NCBI GenBank assembly: GCA_022496805.1
Contig: CM040088.1
Span: 11,625,001-11,689,000, forward strand
DNA from: Pohlia nutans
Lineage: Eukaryota; Streptophyta; Bryopsida; Bryales; Mniaceae
Length of the DNA: 64,000 bases
Reading direction: 5' to 3'
Under the pieces are notes generated by a model that worked only from the letters and a program-made list of their open reading frames with translations, did no database searches and was not told where the DNA came from. The translations under genes were made by a program, and so were the position numbers. Numbering within the stretch: the first letter of the stretch is position 1; each line of letters begins with the position of its first letter. Positions 33,224 through 46,792 of this stretch are shown piece after piece.

Positions 33224-34150
33224 TTAATTAGGGTGTATCACTATATAAGCGTTCATTTTTTGAATGATGTACAAAATCATTTGTTATTTTCTCATCCATG
33301 GTGATGCTTTTTCAAGTAATTTCTTTTACATGAATTTTTAAAATAAGTTATCTTCACGTAAGTAAAGTCCGATTAGGAAAAAAATTGAAATTGAATTTAC
33401 TAGGTCCTTCCATTCCATGTGAGCTTCTATTTTGACAAAAAAAAATTCAAAGTTTTGAGCTATTGCATGCGCACTAAATCCATTCTTTGAGGCTAGCATA
33501 CAGATGAAAGTTGTAGATGATGAATTTTCCATGACACCTATACAATTGAATAAAGTAATAGTGTCGAAAGATGTTTAAATTTGATTTTAAAAGAGACCAT
33601 CGTTTTAATAATATGAAAAATACAAAATACTCATTACCTTATTAATTTGGAAGAGTTGGCCAAAAGTGCATAATGTACAACATTGAATCATCTTTTGCAG
33701 AATGTGCAATATTTCAACGTATAAAATGATCTTTTGATTGCTTACAAAGAGATCTCAAAACATACTTTTGCAACCATTATAAAACTTATGTAAAAAAACC
33801 TCACCACTATTGAAGAATAATGATTTCAACCAATCATAATGAATTATAAGAGAAGAGTATTAAAATTGTAATTTTAGTGAATTTTCAAAGTTTTTTCTTG
33901 TAGATCCATTTGGAAAATATCTAGGCATTTTATTTCAAATTCAACCATCTTCTAATAAGGATGTCTTACATATACTCTTGAGAGTTGAATCTCAAAAGAG
34001 TTAAAGAAGTCTCATTTTATAATACAATTAGGTATTGCCCAAAACCTATAGTCATTTAGGGGTTAACCAACTGCAAAAACATCACCACGGATGAACTATA
34101 TAGTGATTATGTACATTCAACAAATGAACGCTCAAACACTTAGGGGTTAA
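33224..34150. mobile_element. Diverged TTAA elements, two right ends
   Basis: A family A-like start (CGTTCATTTTTTGAATGATGTAC, then TCTCATCCATGG) is followed by diverged sequence ending CATTTAGGGGTTAA at 34066. A further end, CACTTAGGGGTTAA, stops at 34150. Both are old or partial copies; exact left ends are unclear. Confidence 0.5.
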
Positions 34151-37100
34151 AGTTAAAGGTCCTTTCCACCATGGACCCAAGATCACTCATTTTGACTTCA
34201 ACCTCTCTCTATGTGACAAAGACACAATTGTAACGTTCAATATTTTGTTCAATTCTTTGCCAAAATGAGCCAAAAAAAAATTAAAAAAATCCACTCAATC
34301 TTACAAGAAATTGTATTCGCTTTCCAAAAAGCTTAAATTCACTCTCAAATTCCAAAATGTTTGAAGAGATGTTGTAACTCTATTGCAAAACTTTTTGGAC
34401 ATTCTTTTAGATAGCTTGACATCATTTGTTTTTGAATTGGGTATGAAACCGAAAGGCTTTTCTAATAGGTTCACAGAAATCATACCTAACCTTTATTCTT
34501 CAAAATTGTATAAACTATGAGGGATCAAAGAGTTTCTTTAAAAATGATGGTTATGGTGATAAGAGACTTTGAAGCTTACATGTATCTAGAAATTTCCACC
34601 TCATACTAACTCTAAGTGATTATTTTAATTCTAAGTCATTAATAGTTATTCCTTTTTGATATCACTATAAAGAAATGGTTATTTAATAGGTGATTAATAG
34701 GCAAGCATAAAAAATACTATGTCCAACATAGCAACACCACCATTGCACATTCACAAATGCTATTACGTAAATACTTTAGACTATACTAAATCTTGGTAGT
34801 AAACCACTTTGGTGTAGTTTCAATATTTCACTTTGTGGTTTTATTATAAAAATGACTTTAAATTTTTTAAGTTTTGTCTCTATCAATTTTTAAAAAAATA
34901 TGGTAAATGATATTGTCTCCATCAATTATATGATATCATACAAATAAGACATGAGTTGAATCCAAATTGATGCTTAGAGGATGCGTGAACTTGAGAGTAG
35001 GTTTTGACTCTCTAATTGTTATATAGCCATATTCACTATATTCTAAATAAATACTTGTTAACTACGTTTGTGATTTATTCTTGAATTATCATTATCTTGT
35101 GGGTAGTATTGTAGGTTGAATGAACAACCTTTTATCATTATCATTTATCATTATCTTGTACCTTGAATGAACAACCTTTTAATGTATTTGATACACAAAA
35201 AACCACAGTTTATGAATTATCTTTATTCTTGGCTTATTCATGGCAAAAATATTCTCATAACTTATTGGTAAGTATTATCTATTTTATTCCTTTAAATATG
35301 ACATATTTGGATGAAAGCATGGTAAATTGAACCAATAAAGTATCCTAATTACAATTTTCTTGGTCAAAGGCCATGAATTACTACTAAAAAATCATATATT
35401 TAAGTTCTAATTTGTTTGCGCCCTCCATTGTCCTATTAGGTACTTAAATTCAAAGTTTCAAATTAAAATATTAAAAAATGGTTACTAAAAGTAAAGCTTG
35501 AAAATGGATGTCTAAAACAAAATTTGGGAACAAATATGATGAATTGAATCATGTTCAATTTGAACATTGTTCTTTAAGTTCATTGTCCATTTGAGGACTC
35601 CAAAGAAAAATAATCTTGAAAAAAAAGATAATTAATGCAATTTCAACTTGTTTTATATCTACATTTCAATTTGGTCGGAAATACTTTTCGAGTTTTAACC
35701 ACTTTAACCTTACTATAACACACATAAATACTTATTGAACATTAAATTTGAATTTTTTTTTTGTTAGACTTTGTTGACCATTGTATCTTTTATTTTATTA
35801 GCAAAAAAAAATTCACAAAAAATAAAAATCTAATGGATTTTTGGTCCTTGCATTGTTGCTTTCTTACAAGGATCACAAGTGGTTCAGTTTACAATGCTTT
35901 CACCCATTTGTCATTAAGATTGTTTGAGTTTCACTTTTTTGATAATTGTACCAAATGCTTGCCTTGATTTCGTTGAAAATTTTGTAGGTATTGTTGCATG
36001 AATGATGGAATTACAAAACCATAGTTGTTTGACAAAAAAATAAGAATTAGTTTGTCTGTCCGTACCAAATAATAACATCGGTTTAATTTTTAAAATTCAA
36101 ATTGAAGTTTTTACACATTTTATGCAATTGACTTAGTTTTGTTTAATATAGACTTTTAATCAAAACTATAGCTTCACTAGGTAGTTTTTAAAGTAAAATT
36201 ATATTGAGGATTTCAATATTTTAAAGTATTGAAGATGAAATTTATCTCCAATTTTGTTTTTTCACCTATAATACAAAAGCATTATAATTTGATTAAACAA
36301 AAGCATAATTATTTTGGTGGTTGTATAATATATTCATTATCAAATATAAATAATTTATACAATAGACTATTTTTAAAAATAAAAAATCAATGTATATTTT
36401 TACATTCTTATCTATTATATGTTTTGTACTTTTTAACATCCAATTTAAACATATTATGATTTTAATGCTTATATATATATTTTGACTATTTCAACAATCC
36501 AAAACACAAAATAGGTATAATGTAAAATCTTCCAAGTAGTGAAATAATTCTTTAGGCAATCAAATTCTTTTACAATTTTTATTTTTTAGATTATTGTTCA
36601 AAATGATGATGGTATTATATAATTAATTTAAAAAATGATCTTTAATTCATTATGAAATTATAAAATTAGACTTAATAATGGACATCCACTTGTAGAAATG
36701 TGTCTTGAGGCTCAAACTCTTCAATATTTATTATTCATTATTTGCAACAAAATTTGTTGAACAATTGCATCATATTGTGTTTATAAAAATAATTCTAATA
36801 TAAAAATGATTAGAATTTAATTTAAATATATGAACCAAAGAATATGCCCAAATTTCTTTTAAGTAGTCTAATTTTATCATGCATTCTATTATTACTTGTA
36901 GTAATAATTATATATATTATTGATATTTGCAATTATATTGTATTCTATCCTATAGTGAAAGGTCAAATTCAAATGTAAATTATGTATTTTTGGAACTTTT
37001 GAATCCCTGAGAAATATCAAAAAAAAAATGAAACTTTGTGGATAATATTGAGATTGAGTTAACAAGTGTTTTTTTATAATATTGCTAACTTGCTATCAAA

Positions 37101-37545
37101 ATTAGCAAGTTTAGCAAGTTTATTATCAAAATTAGCAAGTTTATTTCAATATTTTATGAAGAACCTTACTTATCAAAAGCCCTAACTTGTTGTGTTAGGA
37201 TCTTTAAATATATATATTTTTCTAAAAAAATACTATTTTGACACTAATGTGCCAATTAGACCTTCAAATACAGTACACATTTTAGATTTCAACATTTCAT
37301 GTATATTTTACTAAATTAATTTATTGCAATTTTATTTATTTGGAAAGATATGTAATTATGTTGACACTTAGTATAATACTTTTTTTAATATGCTCGTTAA
37401 ATCCATTATAAAATAAAACGCACAAAGAAAATATCCAAAATTAACAATTTGCATGTTCATTCACATTTGTGCTATTTATGTACAATCTTGAATCAAGCGT
37501 ATTGATTTTTTTTGGTGAGTTTTCATCAAATTAGAAAAAAAATAC
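34151..37545. other. Very AT-rich gene desert
   Basis: About 3.4 kb with no supported frame, RNA gene or clear terminal repeats. Short tandem echoes are visible, for example GAACAACCTTTTA twice near 35125-35180 and AAATTAGCAAGTTTA near 37096-37142. The base composition is more AT-rich than anywhere else in the window. Confidence 0.5.
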
Positions 37546-38070
37546 CTGTTTTGAGTCTTCTTTGCCAATTCCATTCATCTTTATACCATCATTTTTTATA
37601 GAAGATGGATTCATTTGTCTTTTTGGCAAATTTGAATTTATTATATTGAAAGGATATTTGAATAATGGTGTAGGTTTATCTTGATGATGCATAGTAAACA
37701 CATTTGGATTTGAAAATGATGAGGGTTGTACCTTAGTGACAATTTGATCTTTACCAAATATTGTCTTAATCTTTGGTTTTTTTTCAAAATCTTTAAATGC
37801 TTGATTATCAACTTGGAGATTGAAAAATGGTGTAGGCCTAGGTTGATAGTTCATTGAAGTAGATGTATTGGCTTTTGTCAAGCTATCATCATCTTTCGAT
37901 TTCAGTTCAATGTCATTTTTGGAATTATATTCAGTTTTATATTTTTTATATTTTTTGTTAAAAATTGCACTAGCAATCCAACAAATTGGTTTTGATTGAT
38001 GCAACATCCAATCATTGGGTCCTTCTTTACTTACATTTTTACCTTTCATAGCAAAATAAGTCAAAAAATT
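37546..38070 (-). CDS. Possible exon with a NAC-domain-like C-terminal motif (partial)
   Basis: A 525-bp open stretch in an AT-rich desert, bounded by a possible acceptor (TATAAG|AATTTT) and donor (AAACAG|GTATTT). The translation opens NFLTYFAMKGKNVSKEGPND and continues WMLHQSKPICWIASAIFNKK. This parallels the end of the NAC DNA-binding domain (FYKGxxxxGxxTDWxMHxY, then WVVCRxFxK). It is followed by a long hydrophilic stretch with a repeated P(R/K)PTPxF motif. No N-terminal NAC exon (PPGFRFHPTDEEL) was found upstream. It may be a degenerate or partial gene, or chance resemblance. Confidence 0.3.
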
Positions 38071-38559
38071 CTTATACCAAAAGAAAACATCAAATAAATA
38101 GCATTATAAATATTATTGAAACATTGTTGCAAATAAATAAAATCATATACGATAACATTGTTGAATATAAATCATTTATTAAAAAAAAACAAACATTTAT
38201 TATCAATAAAAATTCTTTATGATTACTACAAAAAACCTATAATTGTCATTGATAAAAAAATTAAAAACTTACGTTAGTAAGGTTCTAGTTAGATTAAACA
38301 ATCATACAACTAAATCTTGTATGTAAACAATAATATAATATACTATAGTTTGCGTTTACCCAACACAATTCATTCTAGTTACATGAGAAGTGTATGTTTG
38401 GTTTAGAAACGCTATGTTTTTTGTACTAAAGTCTACTATTGTGCATAATATATTAATCCCTCTTTATCGGGCTCTTTATGAAGTTTGTTAGTGCATCTAT
38501 GCCCTAATTCATACGGTATACAATATTTTTTTTGTTGTAAATATATAGACATTAGTATA

Positions 38560-39107
38560 GTAACCCCTAAACGTCCCAGCGTCCAGTTTCTGGACGTTTG
38601 TTGGTCAAACCCAATTTTGATCTTGAAGATGACTTTTGTTGCTAATACACCCAACTAAGAAAATGAATTTTATTAAGTCTAGTTTGTACTCCACTTTTCA
38701 AATCTTAAAAACTCCAATTATTGAGTATTTTATTGCTTGTGCAAGCTTTGTAGCTCAAGGTTTGAATTACACTACATAGGATGTTCACCTTTCGAATTTC
38801 AAAATGTAAATAAATTTTTTTTGTGGAAAACATATCATGTGATTCTCCATTGTAATTTGTACCTGCTCCCAAAAAAATATTAATTTTTTAAAGCTTTTTT
38901 GTAATAAAATTTATTTTTTGAAGTATTTGACTTAAAAAATAAGTTAAAAAGGCCGTATTAAATCAAAAAAATCTGAAAATTTCAAGACTGATAGGAAACA
39001 TTCAATTCCAAGCATGAAAAATATTACAAAATATATTTTGATAAATCTTGAAGGCTAAATTGTGTAGTTTGACTTTCCTACAAAGGAGTGGTACGTTTAA
39101 GGGTTAA
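38560..39107. mobile_element. TTAA-type element (AAACGTCCCA type)
   Basis: It starts GTAACCCCTAAACGTCCCAG (TTAA changed to GTAA) and ends GGTACGTTTAAGGGTTAA, about 548 bp. The termini match 5776-6105; the interior is longer. Just inside the left end is an inverted pair GTCCAG / CTGGAC. Confidence 0.75.
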
Positions 39108-39534
39108 TTAGTATTAAATAATGGTTAATATTAATCAAAAAAACTAATTTGATCATTTAAAATACGAGCAAATATTGAAGCATGTAATAGTAGTATCGTA
39201 CCTCACTTTCTGGTTCGGCATTTTGAGTGTCAAAATGTAATTTTGAGTGTCAAAATGTAATTTTGATGTAGGATTCACTTGCGTCTCAACCAATGTAGAA
39301 ACAATATGTGGCAAAATTCTTGAAAATTTGAATTATTTTATGCCAAACCAAGAAATGAGGTACGATATTTGAAAAGGTAACTTTTATTTTTTCACCTTGT
39401 ATATATATTTTCACCTCCTAAGTATGATTCATTGAAGAATTCAATAAAACATTTTGACCAACTTGGAAAAATTGCACTCCAACAAGGTCAGATTCTCAAC
39501 CAAACCAATAATTGAAGTTATACATTAACCCTTA

Positions 39535-39763
39535 AAGGACATGGCTTTCCCGATTCCCACACTCGAAATCTCTTTTAAACTCCATTTTAGCATGAGTCTT
39601 TTTAATTTACTTTGCTATTATTCTGAAGAAGTATAGATGCTTTAATTATGTTCGTTTTGTCATTCAAAACCCCCCGTTTGGTTCAACAAAAAAAAATTTA
39701 TGAGCAAGATTCTCCCAAGAATAAAGTATGCTTGTGGGGCTTAATATGTCCTTTAAGGGTTAA
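39535..39763. mobile_element. TTAA-flanked element, family C
   Basis: It runs from TTAACCCTTAAAGGACATGG to ATATGTCCTTTAAGGGTTAA, 229 bp with well-preserved ends. It is homologous to 57305-57552 (CCATTTTAGCATGA-type block, TTATGAGCAAGATTCTC). Confidence 0.85.
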
Positions 39764-40227
39764 TCGATATAATAGATGAAAATCATCTCATCCTCCGATT
39801 GTTACAACTTGGATTTTTTCCTTTCATCTCTTCAAAGTGAGTATCATCCATAATTGATGTCAATAGAACTAGACCAATTGCATCTTTATAAACTCTAATT
39901 TTCAATCAAATCGAACATCGAAGCTATAAAACAAAAAATTACAAAGATTGAAAATAAAATACCGTGTAGAAAACTCAATTTTGAACCATTTAGAGCAAAT
40001 ATTTGAGTTTTTGTTATGTTTTTTTATTTTTCATATCTTTTGTTCATTGTGGATGAATGCACACAAGAAATGAATAGACTTAGTGGACATGCTAGAGCGA
40101 TGACAAGACCCCTATTTCTTAGCATTTAGATAAAATTCCATGGTTTAGCTTTTGCCTCAATTGAAATAGGCATGTAGTTTTTGGTTTCATGGTTTTGAAT
40201 ATGGGATGTGATACTACAAGGGTAATA

Positions 40228-41037
40228 TTAACCCTTTAGTGCCTAGTTGACCATAATATGGTCATTGTAGTGTCGGAAATACAAATAATAGAAAATCCGT
40301 GAAGAATTGGATTTTCAATTGTGAAGTTCAGAAATGGAGATTTATAATACACATCTTCTAGAAAAATAAATTTTCAATTTGGAGTGTGCAACTATCAAAG
40401 TACCTATGAACAAAACACGAAAATACTGCAAATACTTGAAAATACAATAAATACTTAAAAATACAACACACGTGCTATGCGGTATTTCTTGTGTTTGGAA
40501 GTTTGTTATCTTGTTTTATTTTTTTGGATTGTGTTCTCTTGTTCATGTTCCAATAGTGTATGTGTTCCAATCTTAATCAATGTACCAACTCCTTTCATTT
40601 TTTAATGTATAATTTTTTTTCCTAAACCGTATATGGATAAGTCACTCTTACTTATAAAAGTCACAATAATTATATGTGAGTCTGCTCTTGATATGAAATA
40701 TTGCAACGGAGAGGTGTTGATATAGGGCGTTGTTGAACCTCTTCACTTTAATTTTTGAAAATTTAACCCAAATTTTATTTGACTTTGAAGTCAAACACCC
40801 TGCAAAATCTCATTTTTGAGTGTGCATTATACAATTCAAAAACATACTATGATCTTCCAATCCCACCATCGGATGATTCTCTAATTTTAACAAAATGTCT
40901 CCACTCTAGTTGAAAATAGAATTATACGGTTGCTTTCTAATTTAATTCATTCTATTTATAGAAGGATCAATCATGGTGGAAAAACCCATTGAAATCGAGT
41001 GCTCTCAGCTACAGTACCCTGGGCACTAAAGGGTTAA
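40228..41037. mobile_element. TTAA-flanked element with TAGTGCC ends
   Basis: It runs from TTAACCCTTTAGTGCCTAGT to CTGGGCACTAAAGGGTTAA, 810 bp, the longest TTAA element here. Its middle (40470-40870) is homologous to 5060-5470. No credible open frame. Confidence 0.75.
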
Positions 41038-41073
41038 GAGAGCCTTGGAGGATGGAGGATGTAAATTTATAAA

Positions 41074-41386
41074 TTAATACTGAGGCAAAATAAATTTTGG
41101 ATTTGACAAGACTTTCAACAAAAATTGTTCATTTCCATAATTTATTAAAAGATTTCCCCATCCCGACATAAACATGATTGAAAGCATTGTATAGACGTCA
41201 CAAAGCTGTGAATGACCAAGTGAGGTACACCATTGAAGAGTAGAAAAAAGATGAGTTTTCAATATTTTTGGACAAACTTCATCCGAGTCATAGAATTTAG
41301 GTAGTATGCTCTTGAAAATGTTCATCATCCATCTATTGGATGTTGACTCTCTTACGGTACATTCATTCACAATCCACTGTGGGGTG
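41074..41386 (-). other. Open stretch without ATG, unexplained
   Basis: About 300 bp are open on the minus strand and end in a stop just past a TTAA element (41037). A possible acceptor (CCCACAG|TGG) would make it a terminal exon starting WIVNECTVRESTSNRW. The composition (NYGNEQFLLKVLSNPKF) looks protein-like, but I recognise no family. It may be chance. Confidence 0.2.
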
Positions 41387-41913
41387 ATTGCAATCTACGG
41401 TATACCATGATTTTTGTTGTATTAATGCAGTGCTACAAGTTGTTGCACTTCTACAATCTTTGAAAAATCACCAAAAAATATCAAGATCGAATTTTGTGTG
41501 AAAAGGAATTGCATTGTTTCTAAAATTCTAATGTTAAGATGTTTAACAAAATAAAGTTTGCAAAATTTAAATCTTTTTATCCAAATTAATTATTATGTTC
41601 GGAAATGGTAGCATGTTGCTTGTCAAAAGTGCACTTAAAATATAGGAAGTGCTATAAGGGGGTCGAATTTTAACTTTATAAATTTTTAGCAAAATACCAT
41701 TTTAAAATATATTTTGGATATAACCTTTATTTATTTTTTAATTATTTTTTTCCCGATGTTTTTTGTTTTTCAAAATGTTTGTGCAGTTAAAACAATTTTT
41801 GGAATTTTTTTTTAACTGAAGTAATTGTCCAATTTCAGAAGTGGAATATGAAAATTTTCATAAAACCTAGCTATGGAGGTTATGAATTTTCAAAGTGAAG
41901 TTGCCTAAACCAC

Positions 41914-42444
41914 TTAACCTCTAAAGGTCCTCACCTGTTTTGTAAAAGAAAAGCTCTACAATCAACACACTTGAAATATCACATTGTTTGATTTATAATT
42001 TCTCATAGTCATCAACATTATGGAGGTATGACAAAAATTCAACATGATTGGAAATATCTGAAATTTGTACAAATTTTTTCATGTAAACAAGATGAAAATT
42101 CAAAATAAATATATTTTAAACAAATTTAATATCAATAATTATATTTAAAGTAGATGAAAGTTATGTTTATAAGTAGTTAAAAAACAAAAGTTAAGAAATT
42201 AAAAAAGACGCATGATTGGAGTATCCTTAGAAAGCCCAATGTATTTTGAACACTCAAATTTCAAATTTCTTGACGATGTAGAATCTTCAAATGAAGTTTA
42301 TTGTCCAATCCAAAAGATCAAAAGATGTATCATACCTCAACATTTAATGAAAACACCAACTCCAACAAAGCTAAAACGTTTAATTTTTTGGGCTTTTGAC
42401 TAAAAATCATTCAAAAGATGGATAGTTGGTCCTTTAGGGGTTAA
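41914..42444. mobile_element. TTAA-flanked element with AAAGGTCC ends
   Basis: It runs from TTAACCTCTAAAGGTCCTCA to GTTGGTCCTTTAGGGGTTAA, 531 bp. The ends resemble family B but the interior is different and AT-rich. The frame at 42212-42403 has no support. Confidence 0.7.
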
Positions 42445-43021
42445 ACCAAGATCTCATAAATTTGTCATAAAAATAATTTGTATGAAATCTAAACTCAATC
42501 AATGACAATTAAGTTTCGAAACAATTTAATAAGCAATTTTAATTAAGTTTGAGAAATGACTGATTTTGATGGTTTCAACAAACTTTGGGTTTTCAATTTC
42601 CAAAGTGTGGTTTAATTACATAATTGGATTATATACCAGATTAGAAAGCGCAAGCAGTTTGGAATATAATGAAAGCTCCATTTTATTCATAGATATAGCC
42701 TTTCAAAGTTGAGCTCATTATAGAGTGGGTTATGCTTTAAAAGCTGAGTTTAGGCCCAATCATGTCATGTCGATGACTCAATTCAATGCAAATTGGAACC
42801 TCATTTCATCTTTGCATCACATTTACCCTTTCAAGACCAAGTCCAATACACACTATTTTTTTAAAAATTATAGAAAAGTAAAAGAGTCTTAAGAAATTCT
42901 GAAAATTTCAGAGAAGATGAGTAATATGATGAAGAATCACCGAAAAAAATTCATTGGAAAATTATTATTTTTGTAGATTGTATGGCTTGTTGAATGTTGA
43001 GGGACGGACGAGGCGGTTGTG

Positions 43022-43454
43022 AAAGGAGTGTTTTCACGGTAGGGCAAATGTAAAATATGTAAGACACTTGCCATTACTGCGGCATTGTTTATATCCAATA
43101 ATTATCAAAAAAATTAAATATATTTAAAATAGAATCTTTTGGAATCTTCAAAATCTTTGGAATCTTTTTGAATATTTTGAATCAGTAGAATATTTTTGGA
43201 ATATTTTTTAACCTTTTTACATATCTTAAGTTTAACAACGCACCTTTTTTACACATTTGGATCTAAATGCTATGAATAATTGTTTTGAAATAATTTCTAT
43301 CAATGTTTTCCATATTCCTATAATTCATATTTCGAGAATTATTTTTATTTGCATTTGAATGACTACCATAGTTTACGAAATGAAAAAAAAAAAAACAAAC
43401 CTAACCTAACCTATAACTACATATTTTGGCCGTCCTACTGTGAAAACACCCTTT
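43022..43454. mobile_element. Inverted-repeat element, family G
   Basis: The ends are AAAGGAGTGTTTTCACGGTA and, on the other strand, AAAGGGTGTTTTCACAGTAG. Family G also occurs at 51752-52274. About 433 bp, AT-rich interior, no frame. No clear target duplication, so the superfamily is undetermined. A TTAACCC-type end (ACTAACCCTTAAATGCCC) follows at about 43458. Confidence 0.65.
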
Positions 43455-44389
43455 AGGACTAACCCTTAAATGCCCATTTTCACTGAAGTATCTATTTCCA
43501 TATCTCATTAGTTCTCAAAAGCATGACCACTGAAGTAAATTCCAGGTCCAATGGGCCCGACCTGACGAACTCTCACCAAAAATATCTTATGAACAACTGA
43601 TTAGATTGGGGTTCTATAAGGTGCTACAAGTTCCACAAATGCCAAGTTTTGGCCATGCCAAGCGGCAGTTTTGTTCAAGTACATCTGGATTCAATATATC
43701 GAAAGCCACCCATCAAGCTCTCTTTGGTTGATTCAGAGATTGCTTGTTAAAAACACTTCATTGAATAATTTTAGAGCAGGTCTAGAAATTATGAATAGGT
43801 GTATGGATGAAATATAATGTTTCTACGTTAACTATGTTCAATTGCTATTAGTGGCGATTATGGATGCACATTCCTTAGGGAAAGCCCACAACTGAGGCTA
43901 ATATTCCATATTCAAAACCTCAAATACCAATCCAAACCTAAATTTTGCTAAAAAATAGGAGTCTACCGATAGCTGTTATCCACAAGCAAAATACTAGTCT
44001 CGAACACTTTGGTTGGAAAAAAAATCTTCCCACGTCAAATCAAGACCTTGATATTTAGCAATAAATTTGAGAATAGCAATCACTAATGGGAATGCTTGTA
44101 GGGCATGTATAGTACAACCCTTTGCAACCTAAACAATCCTCCAAAAAGATTGCATCTCTAGTGATTCTCTCACCACTGTAATTTACAAAATTTAAATTCA
44201 GACCCGACAAACTCCAACAATTCACAGCAAGTGCAATACAAGAGAATGAGATGCAATTGTGACCGACTTTAAGAAACATGCATTGTAGCCTTTTGACTTG
44301 ATTTCTCAAGGCTTTGAAAGCCACAACAATCTGCCGTGCCGGGCGGGCGTTCTCATAGTACATGTGACCAATAGGTCTCAAAATCAAGT

Positions 44390-45110
44390 ACTACTTTCTG
44401 CAGTAATGAATGTAGTGAATATAGTTGTAAAAATATCTTTAATTAGAAAATATTTTTTATTACAACTTTCTTCTTATCTCATTATAATGTCCATCAAATT
44501 TATTTTCAAAATTATCCATCTTTGATTCATTAAATCTGATTTGTAATAACAATGTAAAAAACTTGTTTGCTGCAAAAAATGATATTTTAATGGTTTTTAC
44601 CCTTCCCACACTATATTGGAATAAAAATTTCATGTTTCACAACATCACCATAAGTACATGTGTTTTAAGAAACAAACCCTTCATATGAGTTTCATGATCT
44701 TGCACATTTTTCCATTCTTAGGTTTTCGATGCTTATTAAATATCATGGAATGGAAGAATTCTAATTTTAGAAAATAACTTTGTAATTGTTCAACATTTAA
44801 TCACATTAAACCACCTCAATTTTTGAATAATGAAGTTCTAATTATATACGGTCCATTTTACACTATATTTAGTTGAAACACTACATCGTACTTTTACCAA
44901 TATGGTTGTAGCAGAGCACTAATCCAAAAATAAACCAAGCCAAAATATCATTGTATGGATATCCCTCATACCCCTAAATCTTCAAAATCTCGTACATCCA
45001 TCATTTACGAAAAATTAACTAGAATTTTTCAAAGTCCATTTTCTCAAAAAATCCATCATTTTGGACTACTTTTTTCACTCATCCTTACCATGAGAACGTC
45101 TGGGCCTCAT
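44390..45110. repeat. Dispersed repeat shared with 4227-5010
   Basis: It is collinear, in the same orientation, with the left module at 4227: GTAGTGAATATAGTTGTAAA, CCCTTCATATGAGTTTCATG and AGCACTNNTCCAAAAATA. It is a decayed element copy without coding frames. The stretch 45111-45806 is spacer with nothing recognisable. Confidence 0.6.
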
Positions 45111-45806
45111 TTTTGCTATCCATGTGCCTATTGTGTAAAAAATTGCTTCACGTTGGCCGCATCCTGATCGCTCTCAATGCATCCTCCCATATCATGCTTC
45201 TCTGCTACGGAGGACTGTGCATGTTGAAGAGATTTAGGTGTACATCAGTAAAAACAGGGGGCATCATTATGATGTGAAAATGGTATGAAACTAGCATGCA
45301 CCTTGACATCAAAATCACACGAGATCTATGGTTGCCGGAGTTTACAATGGAATGATGGCATGATTTCTGTGTTAAAATGACACACATCATCCAAATAAGT
45401 AGTGATGAACTCCTTTGTGTCAAAAAAGAAGAAGAAAGTAATTGGTGCTTGCCAATGCAACATGAACCTCATGTTACAAAATGCATGAGCTTTGCATGAG
45501 ATCCATGTCAGAATGATGCTACATGATTTTCACATGAAAATCACACTACATTTATCTACCCCAAGTTTATTGATGTAGCCCATGAATCAATGCTTGCAAC
45601 TTACTTCTAAAAAATAATTATAAATCCTCACCTCTCAATTCTACCACACTGAATTTTATGGAATTTTAGCAATATGTCATCCACACAAAATTCAAACAAA
45701 ACCTAGAAAAAGAGGAGCTCCCCACCAAAGTCAACTCTCAAAAAATCACTAGTCAAACACTATGATCTTGGAGGTCATGTATCCAAATGGCATTTGGAGT
45801 GTTTTA

Positions 45807-46205
45807 AGGTTGGATAATCTATTACCACCAACTTAAGCAATCTGGCCTATTTTTGGCAGTGCTAAATTCGAAAAAAAAATATGACCGCATTCGAAATAGG
45901 TTTTGATGAGGATTGCAAAAATTTGCAACATCTAATTCGCATTTGTCAATTTTATACAAAATTCCAAAGTGGAAAGTAACCTCTGACCCAAATCAAACCT
46001 CTAGGTTCCCCATGTCCACACCATGTGGTACTAACTTTCACTCATAATGATACCCAAAACCACCAACTATTTCTTTGCAATGCTTGGCATGTCATTGGTT
46101 TACTTAAATAGTGAAATCGGTGGTTTTGAGTCTCAACTCTGGTGGCCCCAAGAAAGGTCTACATGTTATAATTGGGGGAGGTGGTGGTAATAGGTTATCC
46201 AACCC
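45807..46205. mobile_element. Inverted-repeat element, TA-flanked
   Basis: The left end is AGGTTGGATAATCTATTACC; the right end reads inversely as GGGTTGGATAACCTATTACC. TA lies on both sides. About 399 bp, no frame. The TA duplication suggests a mariner-type miniature element. Confidence 0.6.
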
Positions 46206-46350
46206 TATTGTTCAACTGAATGTGAAATCTTCAAGATCTTACAGTTCATCCGGATCCATTGACGTTGAAATGTTTCTAATCTAGGAATGAGCAAATAGTG
46301 GGAAAATGACCAAAATTGGCAGTTGAGAAGGATGGAGATGTTTACAGGGT

Positions 46351-46792
46351 TTAACCCCTAAATGTCCTCACCCCTCTCCAGATTTGGAGAATTTCAAAGA
46401 TGTCTTATTAAATGTAACTAAGAGGAATATTTTGAACTTGATATATGAATAAAAGTTATACATTATAAATTTTTGATTCTATCCATACGGTTAGATCTAT
46501 GATTGATGTCACCAATACTTTTGTATAAATTTTGAAACTTAAAATTGAAAATTCTTTTGTAGTTTGATTACAAATAAGATATTGACAATTCGTACATGAA
46601 ATTTGTTGTGATTGGTTGAAATGTAATACTCTAAGTGTAGTGATTTTTGGAGAATTTTTGGTTGCTTAATTTCATGAGTCAAATTTTTTAAGAGCACTTT
46701 TACACTAAAATCTTCGAAATCTTGGGTAAATCACTACAATATGAAATGAGGCATAAAATTTTCACAAATCATCCCTTTCTAATGCTTCCTCT
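46351..46792 (+). mobile_element. Family A TTAA element, 3'-truncated
   Basis: It begins TTAACCCCTAAATGTCCTCA with a good family A interior, then stops abruptly at CATCCCTTTCTAAT, about 110 bp before the usual right end. Unrelated, GC-richer sequence follows. Confidence 0.75.
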
